Assembly (NCBI RefSeq): GCF_025165815.1 | Contig: NZ_JAFFZE010000016.1 | Span: 62,001-126,000 of the forward strand | Direction: 5' to 3' | Origin: Actinophytocola gossypii | Lineage (GTDB): Bacteria > Actinomycetota > Actinomycetes > Mycobacteriales > Pseudonocardiaceae | DNA: 64,000 bases | Shown: positions 39,965-47,944 of the stretch, piece by piece | Numbering within the stretch: position 1 is the first letter of the stretch | How the letters are laid out: every line of letters starts with the position of its first letter | Translations under genes and position numbers: made by a program | Notes under the pieces: generated by a model | What the model saw: only the letters and a program-made list of their open reading frames with translations | Told to the model about the DNA's origin: nothing | The model's database searches: none

Positions 39965-41772
39965 CGACCGTGTCCGTGCGCCGGTTGCTCGATCTGCTCG
40001 CCGAAGGGGCGAGCGGCGAGCGGCTGGCGCACGTCGCGGTCGGGGCGCCGGAGCTGGATGGGGCCGTCGAGGTGGCGTTGCGGATCCGGCAGACACTGAC
40101 CGAGCACCGCAGGCGCGAGGCTGAGCTGACCGCGTTGTTCGACACCGCGCGGGACCTGTCGAAGCTGCGGGACCTGGACGAGGTGCTGAGCTCGATCGTG
40201 CGGCGGGCCAGGCAGCTGCTCGGCGTCGACCTGTCGTACCTGAGCCTGAACGACGAGCTGGCCGGGACGACGTACATGCGGGTGACCGACGGGTCGGTGT
40301 CCTCGCTGCTGCCGAACCTGCGGATCGGGCACGGCGAGGGTCTCGGCGGGCTGGTGGCGCAGACCGCGCACCCGTACTCCAGCGCCGACTACCTGGCCGA
40401 CCCCCGGTTCGCGCACACCGGGCCGATCGACGCGGCGGTGTCGGCCGAGCGCATGGTCGGCATCCTCGGCGTGCCGCTGTCGCTGGGCACCAAGGTGATC
40501 GGGGTGCTGTTCGCGGCCGACCGGGCGCGGCGGGAGTTCACCGCCTCGGAGGTGGCGCTGCTGTCCTCGCTCGCCGACCACGCGGCCATCGCCATCGACA
40601 ACGCCCAGCTGCTGGCCGAGACCAGGCGGGCGAACGAGACGATCAGCGGCCACAACGCGGCGATGCGCCGGGCCGAGGACGCGCACGACCGGCTGATGGA
40701 GCTGGTGCTGCGCGGCGGCGACCTGGTGGAGGTGGCCACCGAGGTCGCGTCGGTGCTCGGCGTCGGGATCGCGGGTGGGATCGCGCTGTTCGACGACGGC
40801 GGCGGCGAGCTGGCCGCCGTGGGTTCCACGCCGCCCCTCCCGCCGGTGGAGGCGGTGGCGTCGTCGCGGTCGTCCGGGCGGGCGGTGCGCGCGGGTGAGG
40901 ACTGGGTGTGCTCGGTGGTCGCCGGCCAGGAGCTGCTGGGCAGCCTGGTGCTGACCGGCCGGCCGTCGCTGGAGGACGCGGACCGGCGGCTGTTCGAGCG
41001 CGCGGGCGTGGTGGCGGCGCTGCTGTTGCTGCTGCGCCGGTCGGTGGCGGCCGCGGAGGACGAGGTGCGCGGGGAGCTGCTGGCGGACCTGCTGACCGCG
41101 CCGGACCGGAACCCGGCCGGGCTGCTGGCCAGGGGCAGGCGGCTGGGCATCGACCTGGACGCGCCGCACGCGGTGCTGATCGCGTCCTGCGACGGGGTGT
41201 CCCGGCGCCGGCTGGCGATGGCGTGCACCCGGTACGCGACGCTGGTCGGCCTGCACGCCGACCAGGTGGTGCTGCTGGTCGACGGCCCGGCGTCGCTGGC
41301 GCCGAAGCTGGCGACGGAGCTGTCGGCGGCGGTGGACGCCCCGGTCACGGTCGGTGGCGCGGGACCGGCGTCCGGTCCGGTGGCGCTGGCCGCCGCCGCG
41401 GCGGAGGCCGGCCGGTGCGTGCGGGCGCTGCTGGCGCTCGGCCGGGCGGGGTCGGGGGCGGCGCTGCCGGAGCTGGGGTTCGTGGGGCAGCTGATCGGCG
41501 ACCGCACGGACCTGGCGGGCTATGTCCGGTCGGTGCTGGGCCCGGTGCTGGACTACGACGAGCGGCGGGGCACGGACCTGGTGGGCACCCTGTACGCGTA
41601 CTTCGACAGCGGCGGCAACCTGACCAGGGCCAAGGACCGGCTGCACGTGCACGTGAACACGGTGGTGCAGCGGTTGGAGCGGATCTCGTCGCTGCTCGGC
41701 GGGGACTGGCAGGCGCCGGAGCGGGCGCTGGAGGTGCAGGTGGCGCTGCGCCTGTACCGCCTCGGCGGCTGA
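39961..41772 (+). CDS. GAF-domain PucR/CdaR-type transcriptional regulator
   Basis: A 603-residue regulator. A GAF domain lies near 62-215 (LFDTARDLSKLRDLDEVLSS, VGILGVPLSLGTKVIGVLFA). A middle region (about 240-480) has no clear domain beyond a GGDEF-like fold typical of CdaR proteins. The C-terminal PucR HTH (about 535-600) reads YFDSGGNLTRAKDRLHVHVN then TVVQRLERIS. Coupled to the symporter gene, it probably senses the organic acid or an intermediate and controls this operon. Confidence 0.88.
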   Translation: MTTVSVRRLLDLLAEGASGERLAHVAVGAPELDGAVEVALRIRQTLTEHRRREAELTALFDTARDLSKLRDLDEVLSSIVRRARQLLGVDLSYLSLNDELAGTTYMRVTDGSVSSLLPNLRIGHGEGLGGLVAQTAHPYSSADYLADPRFAHTGPIDAAVSAERMVGILGVPLSLGTKVIGVLFAADRARREFTASEVALLSSLADHAAIAIDNAQLLAETRRANETISGHNAAMRRAEDAHDRLMELVLRGGDLVEVATEVASVLGVGIAGGIALFDDGGGELAAVGSTPPLPPVEAVASSRSSGRAVRAGEDWVCSVVAGQELLGSLVLTGRPSLEDADRRLFERAGVVAALLLLLRRSVAAAEDEVRGELLADLLTAPDRNPAGLLARGRRLGIDLDAPHAVLIASCDGVSRRRLAMACTRYATLVGLHADQVVLLVDGPASLAPKLATELSAAVDAPVTVGGAGPASGPVALAAAAAEAGRCVRALLALGRAGSGAALPELGFVGQLIGDRTDLAGYVRSVLGPVLDYDERRGTDLVGTLYAYFDSGGNLTRAKDRLHVHVNTVVQRLERISSLLGGDWQAPERALEVQVALRLYRLGG

Positions 41773-41792
41773 CGTCTGGCACGGTGGTGGTC

Positions 41793-42458
41793 GTGAGCGG
41801 TGCGGTGCGGATGCGCGGGTGGGCCGAACGGGAACTCGCCGAGGTGAGCGAGACCCTGGCGACCGCGCGGGCCGAGCTGGCGTCGGTACGGTCCGAGCTG
41901 GCCGCGTTCACCCGCGCGCACGAGCGGGTGGTGCGCCCGCTGCGCGAGGAGCTGGCCGAGATCCGCGCCGAGCTGGCCGAGGTGCTGGCGACCCGGACCG
42001 GCCGCCGCCCGGCCGCGCCTCCCCCGGCGGAGCCCGCCGACGAGCCGGTCGAGGTCGGGGAGCCCGATCCGGACCGGGCGCGCCGGCTGTACCGGGGCCT
42101 GGTCAAGCTGTGCCACCCGGACCTGGGCACCGACGAGGCGGAGCGCGGGCGACGGGCGGAGTTCACCGCACGGGTCAACGACGCCTACGCCGCCGAGGAC
42201 GCCGCCGCGCTGGAGGACCTGGCCCGCGAGTGGGGCGCCGACGCCGTGGCGGCCGACCAGGACGACGTGTGGGCCGCGGTGGCCGAGACCCGGGACCGCC
42301 TGGACGAGGTCCGCGCGGAGACCCGGCGGCTGCGTACCACCGGGCTCGGCCCGCTCTGCTTCGGGCGGGACGACCCGACGACGGCGATCGAGCGGGTGGC
42401 CGCGCGGCTGCGGGCGACCATCCACCGCGAGCGGGACGCTCTCGCCGCCCTCCGTTAG
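41793..42458 (+). CDS. Coiled-coil protein with J-domain-like segment
   Basis: A 221-residue protein. The N-terminus is a coiled coil (ELAEVSETLATARAELASVR, then REELAEIRAELAEVLA). A J-domain-like segment near 90-140 reads RARRLYRGLVKLCHPDLGTD with the HPD tripeptide that triggers DnaK ATPase. A second helical region follows. No Gly/Phe or zinc region of full DnaJ is present. Several starts (GTG 41784, 41787, 41793; ATG 41811) are possible and none has a good ribosome site. It may tie a specific client to DnaK. Confidence 0.7.
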   Translation: MSGAVRMRGWAERELAEVSETLATARAELASVRSELAAFTRAHERVVRPLREELAEIRAELAEVLATRTGRRPAAPPPAEPADEPVEVGEPDPDRARRLYRGLVKLCHPDLGTDEAERGRRAEFTARVNDAYAAEDAAALEDLAREWGADAVAADQDDVWAAVAETRDRLDEVRAETRRLRTTGLGPLCFGRDDPTTAIERVAARLRATIHRERDALAALR

Positions 42459-42787
42459 GTGGCCACGGGCGGCGGGTGGCCGTCGGGGTTCACCACCGAC
42501 GGCGGGGGCTCGGAACTGGGCTCGGCCGGGGTGGCCGGGACGCTCGTGGTGGTCGTCGGCCCGGCCGGTACCAGGTTCTCCGGCGTTGGCCGCTGACCCT
42601 CACCGCCGGCGACGACGCCGACCAGCATGGTCACGCCGGCGATGGCGGCGGTGCTCGCGACGACCGCGAGCCGTCTGCGGCGGGCGCGGAGGCGGCGACC
42701 TCGGGAGATGACGTCCCGGGGGTCGATACCGAGCGGTGGCCCGTCACCGATGCGGTGGAACAACGTCCGCACGTGTTCGTCGTGCAC
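42455..42787 (-). CDS. Small single-pass membrane protein coupled to SigE-type sigma factor
   Basis: A 110-residue protein: a cytosolic N-terminus (HVRTLFHRIGDGPPLGIDPR, then a run of arginines), one membrane helix near 43-62 (LAVVASTAAIAGVTMLVGVV) and a short Pro/Thr/Ser external tail. It overlaps the end of the sigma gene by 44 bases, so translation is coupled. The place and topology suggest an anti-sigma or sensor role, though no ZAS zinc motif is present. The GTG at 42787 is chosen because AGGA lies nine bases upstream. Confidence 0.6.
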   Translation of the reverse strand: MHDEHVRTLFHRIGDGPPLGIDPRDVISRGRRLRARRRRLAVVASTAAIAGVTMLVGVVAGGEGQRPTPENLVPAGPTTTTSVPATPAEPSSEPPPSVVNPDGHPPPVAT

Positions 42788-43319
42788 GAGCGTCACTCCT
42801 TTCCTCGGTCGTGGCCTCGGTGAAGTGCGGTCCGAGTCGTTGCCGCAGGGTCGCGAGGCCCCGGGCGGCCTGGCTCTTGACGGTGCCGGTCGAACAGCCG
42901 AGGGCGGCGGCGACCTCGTCGACGCTCAGGTCGTTCCAGTAGCGGAGCACGAGGACCGCGCGTTGCCTCGGGGGGACCGCGGCCAGCGCGCGGACCAGCA
43001 GCAGCCGGTGGGCGCTGTCACCGTCGGTGGGCGCCACGGTGTCCGGCGGTTCTTCGGTGAGCTGCTCGCGCCGCCGCCAGCCGCGCCGGTTCTCGGCGAG
43101 GAACGTCCGTACCACCACACGCCGCGCGTAGGCGTCGAGGGAGTCGCGCCGGGCCAGCCGGGGCCAGGCGACATACAGCTTCAACATGGCGAGCTGGGTG
43201 ATGTCCTCCGCGCGGTGCCAGTCGCCGCACAGGAGGTGCGCGGTATTTCGCAGCGCGTGCGCACGCGCTGCGAAGTACTCGCTGAACTCTCCGTCGTAGG
43301 ACGGACGGTTGTCGCCCAC
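42744..43319 (-). CDS. SigE-family ECF RNA polymerase sigma factor
   Basis: A 191-residue ECF sigma factor. Region 2 is near 10-75 (FSEYFAARAHALRNTAHLLC, WHRAEDITQLAMLKLYVAWP). Region 4 is near 112-165 (AVPPRQRAVLVLRYWNDLSV, STGTVKSQAARGLATL). This is the actinobacterial SigE-family pattern, usually cotranscribed with a small membrane protein as here. The gene sits between a secreted proline-rich protein gene and the small membrane gene in one operon. Signal and regulon unknown. Confidence 0.9.
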   Translation of the reverse strand: MGDNRPSYDGEFSEYFAARAHALRNTAHLLCGDWHRAEDITQLAMLKLYVAWPRLARRDSLDAYARRVVVRTFLAENRRGWRRREQLTEEPPDTVAPTDGDSAHRLLLVRALAAVPPRQRAVLVLRYWNDLSVDEVAAALGCSTGTVKSQAARGLATLRQRLGPHFTEATTEERSDARARRTRADVVPPHR

Positions 43320-43327
43320 CAGGGTCG

Positions 43328-43780
43328 CTACGACCCCGCCGGCTCGGCCGGAACCGCCACCGGAGGCGCGTGTTCCATCACGGGCGGCGCCGGAACCGCC
43401 ACTGGCGGCGCCGTCTCACCCGACCCCGGCTCCATCACCGGCGGCGGCACCGCGCCCGGCCCCGGCTCCATCACCGGCGGTGCCGCCGCGCCCGACCCCG
43501 GCTCCAACACCGGCGGCGCGGGAACGGCCACCGGCGCCTCCGGCCCGGGAACCGCCACCGGGTCCGCCGGCTGCCCCGACCCGGGAACGGCGACCGGCGG
43601 TGCCGGCACACTCGACGGCGGTTCCGCGACCGGCTCACGCACCGGCGCCGGCGGCACCTCGCTCGGCTCAGGCACCGGCGCCGGCTGGTCGGAGTCCGCC
43701 ATGGCCAGTGCCACCAGCGGCGTGCCGATCACCAACGCGGCCGCGGCGAGTCCCGACACGACCCACTTTCGTGTGCGCAT
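43328..43780 (-). CDS. Secreted proline-rich repeat protein, first in sigma operon
   Basis: A 150-residue protein with a Sec signal peptide (RKWVVSGLAAAALVIGTPLV, cleavage near ALA at 24-26) and a mature part made of Pro/Val/Ala/Glu repeats: PPVMEPGPGA, PPVMEPGSGE, PPVLEPGSGA and PPVAVP. No fold is expected. The ATG at 43780 has GAGGGA upstream. It ends eight bases before the sigma gene. Its role is unknown; a wall-spanning linker or sensor peptide is possible. Expression as the leader gene of a sigma operon is unusual. Confidence 0.7.
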   Translation of the reverse strand: MRTRKWVVSGLAAAALVIGTPLVALAMADSDQPAPVPEPSEVPPAPVREPVAEPPSSVPAPPVAVPGSGQPADPVAVPGPEAPVAVPAPPVLEPGSGAAAPPVMEPGPGAVPPPVMEPGSGETAPPVAVPAPPVMEHAPPVAVPAEPAGS

Positions 43781-43799
43781 TCAACATCCCTCGATGACC

Positions 43800-43822
43800 G
43801 CGCCGTCGCGGTTCGACGGCGC
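43800..43822 (-). terminator. 9-bp stem hairpin between permease and sigma operon
   Basis: GCGCCGTCG (43800-43808) pairs with CGACGGCGC (43814-43822), loop 5 nt. It lies 53 bases past the permease stop and just ahead of the proline-rich gene. Confidence 0.5.
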
Positions 43823-43875
43823 TCTACCGTTAGACATGCGCCGGGTTCGCCCGCCGGTTGCATCGAATTCGCGCC

Positions 43876-46194
43876 TCACTCCGTGCGCAGCGAGGTGAGC
43901 CGGGTGGCGCTGCGCAGGAACGGCAGCGTCATCGCCGTGACCAGGATCGAGAGCAGCGCCGCGCCGGCGGACAGCAGGCCGACGCCGAGCCAGTCGATGG
44001 AGAACGGCTCGTCGGTGATGCGCACGACCAGCCACGCCAGGCCGACCCCGGTGAGCACCGCGACCAGCACGCCGAGCGCGATCGGCAGCGCCACCTGCCA
44101 CAGCAGCGACCGCGCGATCACCGCACGCTGCACCCCGCTCGCCACCAGCATCGCCAGCGGGCGGCGACGCTCCCGGATCTGCTCCAGCGCCAACACCAGC
44201 AGGCTCACCCCGGCCAGCAGCAGGGTGAAGATCGCGCCCGCGTAGAGCCCGTTGCGGATGGTCACGAACATCTGCTGGTCGGCCGTCCGGTCCTCGGCCG
44301 TGTTGTACGAGAACATCGACGCCCGCCACCCGAAGCCGGCCACCGCGTTGCGCAGCTGCTCCAGCTCGTCGGAGTTCGGGTCGGCCTCGACCCGGATGAC
44401 GGTCCGCATCTCCGGCAGCGTGACGCCCTCGACCGCGCCCGGGGTCGCGATCGTCCCCCCGTAGGCGTAGTCCGCGCGCTCCGTCGGCACCTCCCGCACG
44501 GTTTCCGGCACGGTCCAGTCGCCGACGACGTCGTAGTCGCCCTCGGGCGCGTTGGGGTCAAGGTACTCGCGGAACTCGAGCCGCTGACCCGGCCGCACCT
44601 GGTCGCCCATGCCGGCGAACCGGAACACGTCGCCGTCGGTGCAGTCCTCGACGCCGCTGAACGCCAGCAACGCCGCACAGTCCATCACGTGCAGGTACGG
44701 GTAACCGGCCGCCTCGGCCGACTGGCCCGGCACGTACACGGAGGTGCCGCGCACCTGGTGCGTCGCCAGCACCGACGGCACCGCGATCACCTCGTCGGTC
44801 ACCTCGTCGGCGACCGATTCTTCGGCCCGCACCTCGATGGTCGGCTCCGGCTGCTCCTCCGGCGCGTTCGCCAGCCCGACGTCGCTCTCCAGGGTCATCA
44901 GCATCGTCTGCAGCGCGATCGCCCCGGCGAGCACGACCGCGATGCCGCCGACCACCCTGGCCGACGTGCCGCTGTCCAGCTGCAGCCGCCGGATGGCGAG
45001 CTGCCACGACGACGGCCCGCCGTGGATCCGCCCGGACACCCGCTCCACCAACCACGGCAGCAGCACCGGCACCCCGACCAGCAGCAACGTGGTCCCGACC
45101 GACACGGCGACCGCCCAGGTGTCCGAGCCTTCGTCCCCGCCGCCGCCGGTGAACAGCAGCACCACGCCCACCGCGACCATGGCGAACCGCCACCAGGCCC
45201 GCCTGCGCACCGGCTTGGTCCGCCGGACCACGCCGAGCGGCTCGATGATCGTGCGGCGCAGCGCGAACAGGGCGGTGAGCACCGCGAGCGCCGGGATGGC
45301 CAACACGATGAGGCCCACCAGCACCGGGCTCGGCACCACGTCGCTCTGGTACACCCGCATCCCGAAGAACTCGACGTCCTCGGCGAACGTCCGCAGGTAC
45401 AGGAACGCCGCCGACCCCAGGACCAGCCCGGCGAGCGCGCTGACCAGGGACTCCGCCGCCGCGATCCGGCGCACCTGCCGCGAGCCGGCGCCGACCAGCC
45501 GCAGCGCCGAGAGCCTGCGGTCACGTTCCGCGCCGGCGATCCGGCTGGCCGAGCTGACGAAGATGAACACCGGCAGCAGCAACACGACCGCGCCGATCAG
45601 CACGAGCAGCAACAGCTGCGGCGGCATGCCGGTGCCGGTCGGCACCTCCGTGAACCGGTAGACCGCCTGCGCCTCGCCGGCCTCGACGAAGGCCGGCTCC
45701 GCGCCGACGTACGCCTTCAGGTCGTCCGGCTCGGTGACGACCTCCTTGCCGAGGGTGCCGATGACCGGTCCCGGCAGCCGGGGCCGCAACAGCTGCCCGT
45801 CCGAGGAGGCCAACAGGTCCGCCAGCGCGGGCGAGGTGAGCATCTCGCCCGGCCCGGGCAGGCGGTCGACGCCCGGCGGCAGCGGGTGGTCGGCGCCGTC
45901 GGAGTAGACGTAGTTGATCTCGACCCGCTCGCCGCGGAACTCGGTCGACTGCTCGGAGATGTACAGCGGGTCGACGCCGGCCGCCGGTTCCGACTGCCCC
46001 TCCAGCCAGTACACGTCGGCCGCCTCGCGCTTGCCGTTCTCCTCGACCATGCTGCCGACCGAGGCCCCCACGAGCAGCACGGCCACCGCGATCGCGATGC
46101 CGAACGTGCTGAGCGCGAACCTCGCCATGGAGCTCCGGCCGCCCCCGACGGCCAGCCGGATCCCCAGGGCGAGGTCGCTCACCCACCCCCTCAT
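43876..46194 (-). CDS. ABC transporter permease, FtsX/MacB-type
   Basis: A 772-residue permease with a long first external domain between helix 1 (about 20-42, ARFALSTFGIAIAVAVLLVG) and helices near 195-330, a second set in the middle, another external domain near 445-620, and a final FtsX-type helix group at the C-terminus (LYAGAIFTLLLAGVSLLVLA). This two-unit FtsX architecture belongs to exporters of lipids or peptides and to antimicrobial-peptide resistance systems. The ATG overlaps the ATPase stop. With its ATPase and a PadR regulator it forms one operon. Confidence 0.88.
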   Translation of the reverse strand: MRGWVSDLALGIRLAVGGGRSSMARFALSTFGIAIAVAVLLVGASVGSMVEENGKREAADVYWLEGQSEPAAGVDPLYISEQSTEFRGERVEINYVYSDGADHPLPPGVDRLPGPGEMLTSPALADLLASSDGQLLRPRLPGPVIGTLGKEVVTEPDDLKAYVGAEPAFVEAGEAQAVYRFTEVPTGTGMPPQLLLLVLIGAVVLLLPVFIFVSSASRIAGAERDRRLSALRLVGAGSRQVRRIAAAESLVSALAGLVLGSAAFLYLRTFAEDVEFFGMRVYQSDVVPSPVLVGLIVLAIPALAVLTALFALRRTIIEPLGVVRRTKPVRRRAWWRFAMVAVGVVLLFTGGGGDEGSDTWAVAVSVGTTLLLVGVPVLLPWLVERVSGRIHGGPSSWQLAIRRLQLDSGTSARVVGGIAVVLAGAIALQTMLMTLESDVGLANAPEEQPEPTIEVRAEESVADEVTDEVIAVPSVLATHQVRGTSVYVPGQSAEAAGYPYLHVMDCAALLAFSGVEDCTDGDVFRFAGMGDQVRPGQRLEFREYLDPNAPEGDYDVVGDWTVPETVREVPTERADYAYGGTIATPGAVEGVTLPEMRTVIRVEADPNSDELEQLRNAVAGFGWRASMFSYNTAEDRTADQQMFVTIRNGLYAGAIFTLLLAGVSLLVLALEQIRERRRPLAMLVASGVQRAVIARSLLWQVALPIALGVLVAVLTGVGLAWLVVRITDEPFSIDWLGVGLLSAGAALLSILVTAMTLPFLRSATRLTSLRTE

Positions 46195-46868
46195 GCGAAC
46201 GCCACCTCGCGGGTGCGCCCGTCGCGGACCACGACCTCGCGGTCGGAGTACGCCGCGACCCGAGCCTCGTGGGTGACCAGGATGACCGCCGCGCCCGACT
46301 CCTTGGCCGCTTCGGTCAGCAGGCGCATGACGTGCTCGCCGTTCAGCGAGTCCAGCGCGCCGGTCGGCTCGTCGGCGAAGATCACCTTCGGCGCGGTGAC
46401 CAGCGCGCGGGCCACCGCGACCCGCTGGCCCTGGCCGCCGGAGACCTCGCCCGGCCGCTTGGGCGCGACGTCGTCGACCTCGAGCCGGGTGAGCCACTCG
46501 CGGGCCTTGGCCTCGGCGTCGCGGCGCTTGCGGCCGCCGAGGCGCAGCGGCAGGGCGACGTTCTCCACGCAGGTCAGCTCCGGCACGAGCTGGCCGAACT
46601 GGAACACGAAGCCGAACTCGGTGCGGCGCAGTGCCGAGCGCGGGACGTCGGGCATGGCGCCGAGGTCGCGCCCGTCGTAGATGACCCGGCCGCGGTCGGG
46701 CTTGATGATGCCGGCGAGGCAGTGCAGCAGGGTGGACTTGCCGGAGCCGGACGGGCCCATGACGGCCACGACCTCCCCGGGGCGGACCGACATGGAGGCG
46801 CCGTCGAGCGCCTTGGTCGGCCCGAACGACTTCACGACGGCGTCGGCCGCCAGGATCGCGTTGGTCAT
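46191..46868 (-). CDS. ABC transporter ATP-binding protein
   Basis: A 225-residue ATPase of the LolD/MacB group. Walker A is VMGPSGSGKSTLLH (near 36-49), the signature is GEVSGGQGQRVAVARAL, Walker B VIFADEPTGALDS and the switch His is in VILVTHEARVA. All catalytic residues are present. It powers the FtsX-type permease downstream. It is coupled at both ends by ATGA overlaps with padR and the permease gene. Confidence 0.95.
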   Translation of the reverse strand: MTNAILAADAVVKSFGPTKALDGASMSVRPGEVVAVMGPSGSGKSTLLHCLAGIIKPDRGRVIYDGRDLGAMPDVPRSALRRTEFGFVFQFGQLVPELTCVENVALPLRLGGRKRRDAEAKAREWLTRLEVDDVAPKRPGEVSGGQGQRVAVARALVTAPKVIFADEPTGALDSLNGEHVMRLLTEAAKESGAAVILVTHEARVAAYSDREVVVRDGRTREVAFA

Positions 46869-47389
46869 GGACGTACCTGCTTTCGGAGTTCGGTGAGGCG
46901 GGCCGCGGTGAGTTCCAGCCAGCGCAGGTCGGCCTCGAGGTGGAAGAGCGCGTGGTCACAGATCAGCTGGTCGGACAGGTCGCCGCGGGCCTTGCGGGCG
47001 GTGAGCTCGCGCATGGTGTCGAGGTGGGCGGCGCGCTGGGAGTCGAGCACGTCCTCGGCGTCGCGCGCGGACATGAGCGCGATGACGACCTTGGTGTAGA
47101 GGGTGCTCTGCAGGTAGAGCGCCGGCTTCTCCGGCGTGCTGAGCCAGCGCTCGACGTCGGTGACGCCCTCGGCGGTGACCGCGTAGCGCTTGCGGTCCGG
47201 GCCGCCGCCCTGCTCGACGCCGCTCTCCTCGATCAGGCCGTTCTTGAGCAGCCGGGACAGGGTCGCGTAGACCTGCCCGTAGTGCAGCGGACGGTCCTGG
47301 CCGAAGTGCTCGTCGTAGGCGCGCTTGAGGTCGTACCCGTGCCGGGGCCCGTGTTCCAGCAGACCTAACAACGTGTGACCGACTGACAT
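46865..47389 (-). CDS. PadR-family transcriptional regulator
   Basis: A 174-residue regulator. The winged HTH covers about 1-85 (TLLGLLEHGPRHGYDLKRAY, HYGQVYATLSRLLKNGLIEE). The C-terminal helices (about 95-172) form the Vir_act_alpha_C-type dimerisation arm. It is the first gene of the ABC operon. TACTCT lies seven bases before its ATG and no ribosome site is present. A perfect palindrome covers its promoter, so it probably represses itself and the exporter until an inducer binds. Confidence 0.9.
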   Translation of the reverse strand: MSVGHTLLGLLEHGPRHGYDLKRAYDEHFGQDRPLHYGQVYATLSRLLKNGLIEESGVEQGGGPDRKRYAVTAEGVTDVERWLSTPEKPALYLQSTLYTKVVIALMSARDAEDVLDSQRAAHLDTMRELTARKARGDLSDQLICDHALFHLEADLRWLELTAARLTELRKQVRP

Positions 47390-47396
47390 GCCGAGC

Positions 47397-47432
47397 AGAG
47401 TACACAGGGTGTATAGCCGCGTTCTATACACC
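47397..47432 (-). promoter_or_regulatory. PadR operator and promoter
   Basis: GGTGTATAG (47408-47416) and CTATACACC (47424-47432) are perfect 9-bp inverted repeats with a 7-bp centre. TACTCT (47397-47402, minus strand) is a -10 seven bases before the padR ATG. The palindrome thus falls in the promoter spacer. TATACA on the minus strand is a second possible -10. Confidence 0.7.
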
Positions 47433-47473
47433 TGGTGTTTAGCGTGCTGACCTGCGGGTTCGTTCGCACGGGG

Positions 47474-47485
47474 TAGGATGGCGGG
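47474..47485 (+). promoter_or_regulatory. Leaderless -10 for the CGNR gene
   Basis: TAGGAT (47474-47479) lies six bases before the ATG at 47486. The PadR palindrome ends 41 bases upstream and could also affect this promoter. Confidence 0.5.
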
Positions 47486-47944
47486 ATGACCGAGGACGTG
47501 GCCTTGGTGCTGGACTTCCTGAACACGGTCGACCGGGAGCGGGGCACCGATCTGCTCGACGATCCGGTGGCGTGGGACGGCTGGCTGGCCGAGCGGGGCC
47601 TGGCGCGCGGCGACGTCGATCCGGCCGGGGTGCGGGCGACGCTGCGGGCCGCGGTCGGGGACCCGGTGGCCGGGGTGCGCCCGGTGCACGTGCCGGTGAC
47701 CGCGTCGGTGGTCGACGGCGTGCCCAGGGTGGTCGCGCCGGACGTGGTGGGCGCGGTCCTCGCGGCGGCGAGCCGGCTGGTGGTGCTCGGGCGGTGGGAC
47801 CGGGTGAAGGTGTGCCCGGCCGACGACTGCCGGTGGGCGTTCTACGACCGCTCCCGCAACCACTCCCGCACCTGGTGCTCGATGCAGGTCTGCGGCAACC
47901 GGCGGAAGGCGCGCGGCTGGCGGGAGCGGGCGGCTAGACGATGA
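47486..47944 (+). CDS. CGNR zinc-finger protein (ABATE domain)
   Basis: A 152-residue protein. The N-terminal ABATE domain begins with VLDFLNTVDRERGTDLL. The C-terminal CGNR zinc finger is CPADDCRWAFYDRSRNHSRT followed by WCSMQVCGNRRKAR. Such proteins are presumed transcription regulators. At 152 residues it is shorter than most of the family (about 170-200), the loss being in the ABATE part. It is divergent from padR and ends 11 bases inside the opposite DUF445 gene. Confidence 0.85.
   Translation: MTEDVALVLDFLNTVDRERGTDLLDDPVAWDGWLAERGLARGDVDPAGVRATLRAAVGDPVAGVRPVHVPVTASVVDGVPRVVAPDVVGAVLAAASRLVVLGRWDRVKVCPADDCRWAFYDRSRNHSRTWCSMQVCGNRRKARGWRERAARR

Noticed and set aside
38651-41652. Long minus-strand frames opposite the symporter and GAF regulator
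   Set aside because: Arg/Gln/His-rich shadows; the plus-strand products carry diagnostic MHS and PucR motifs.
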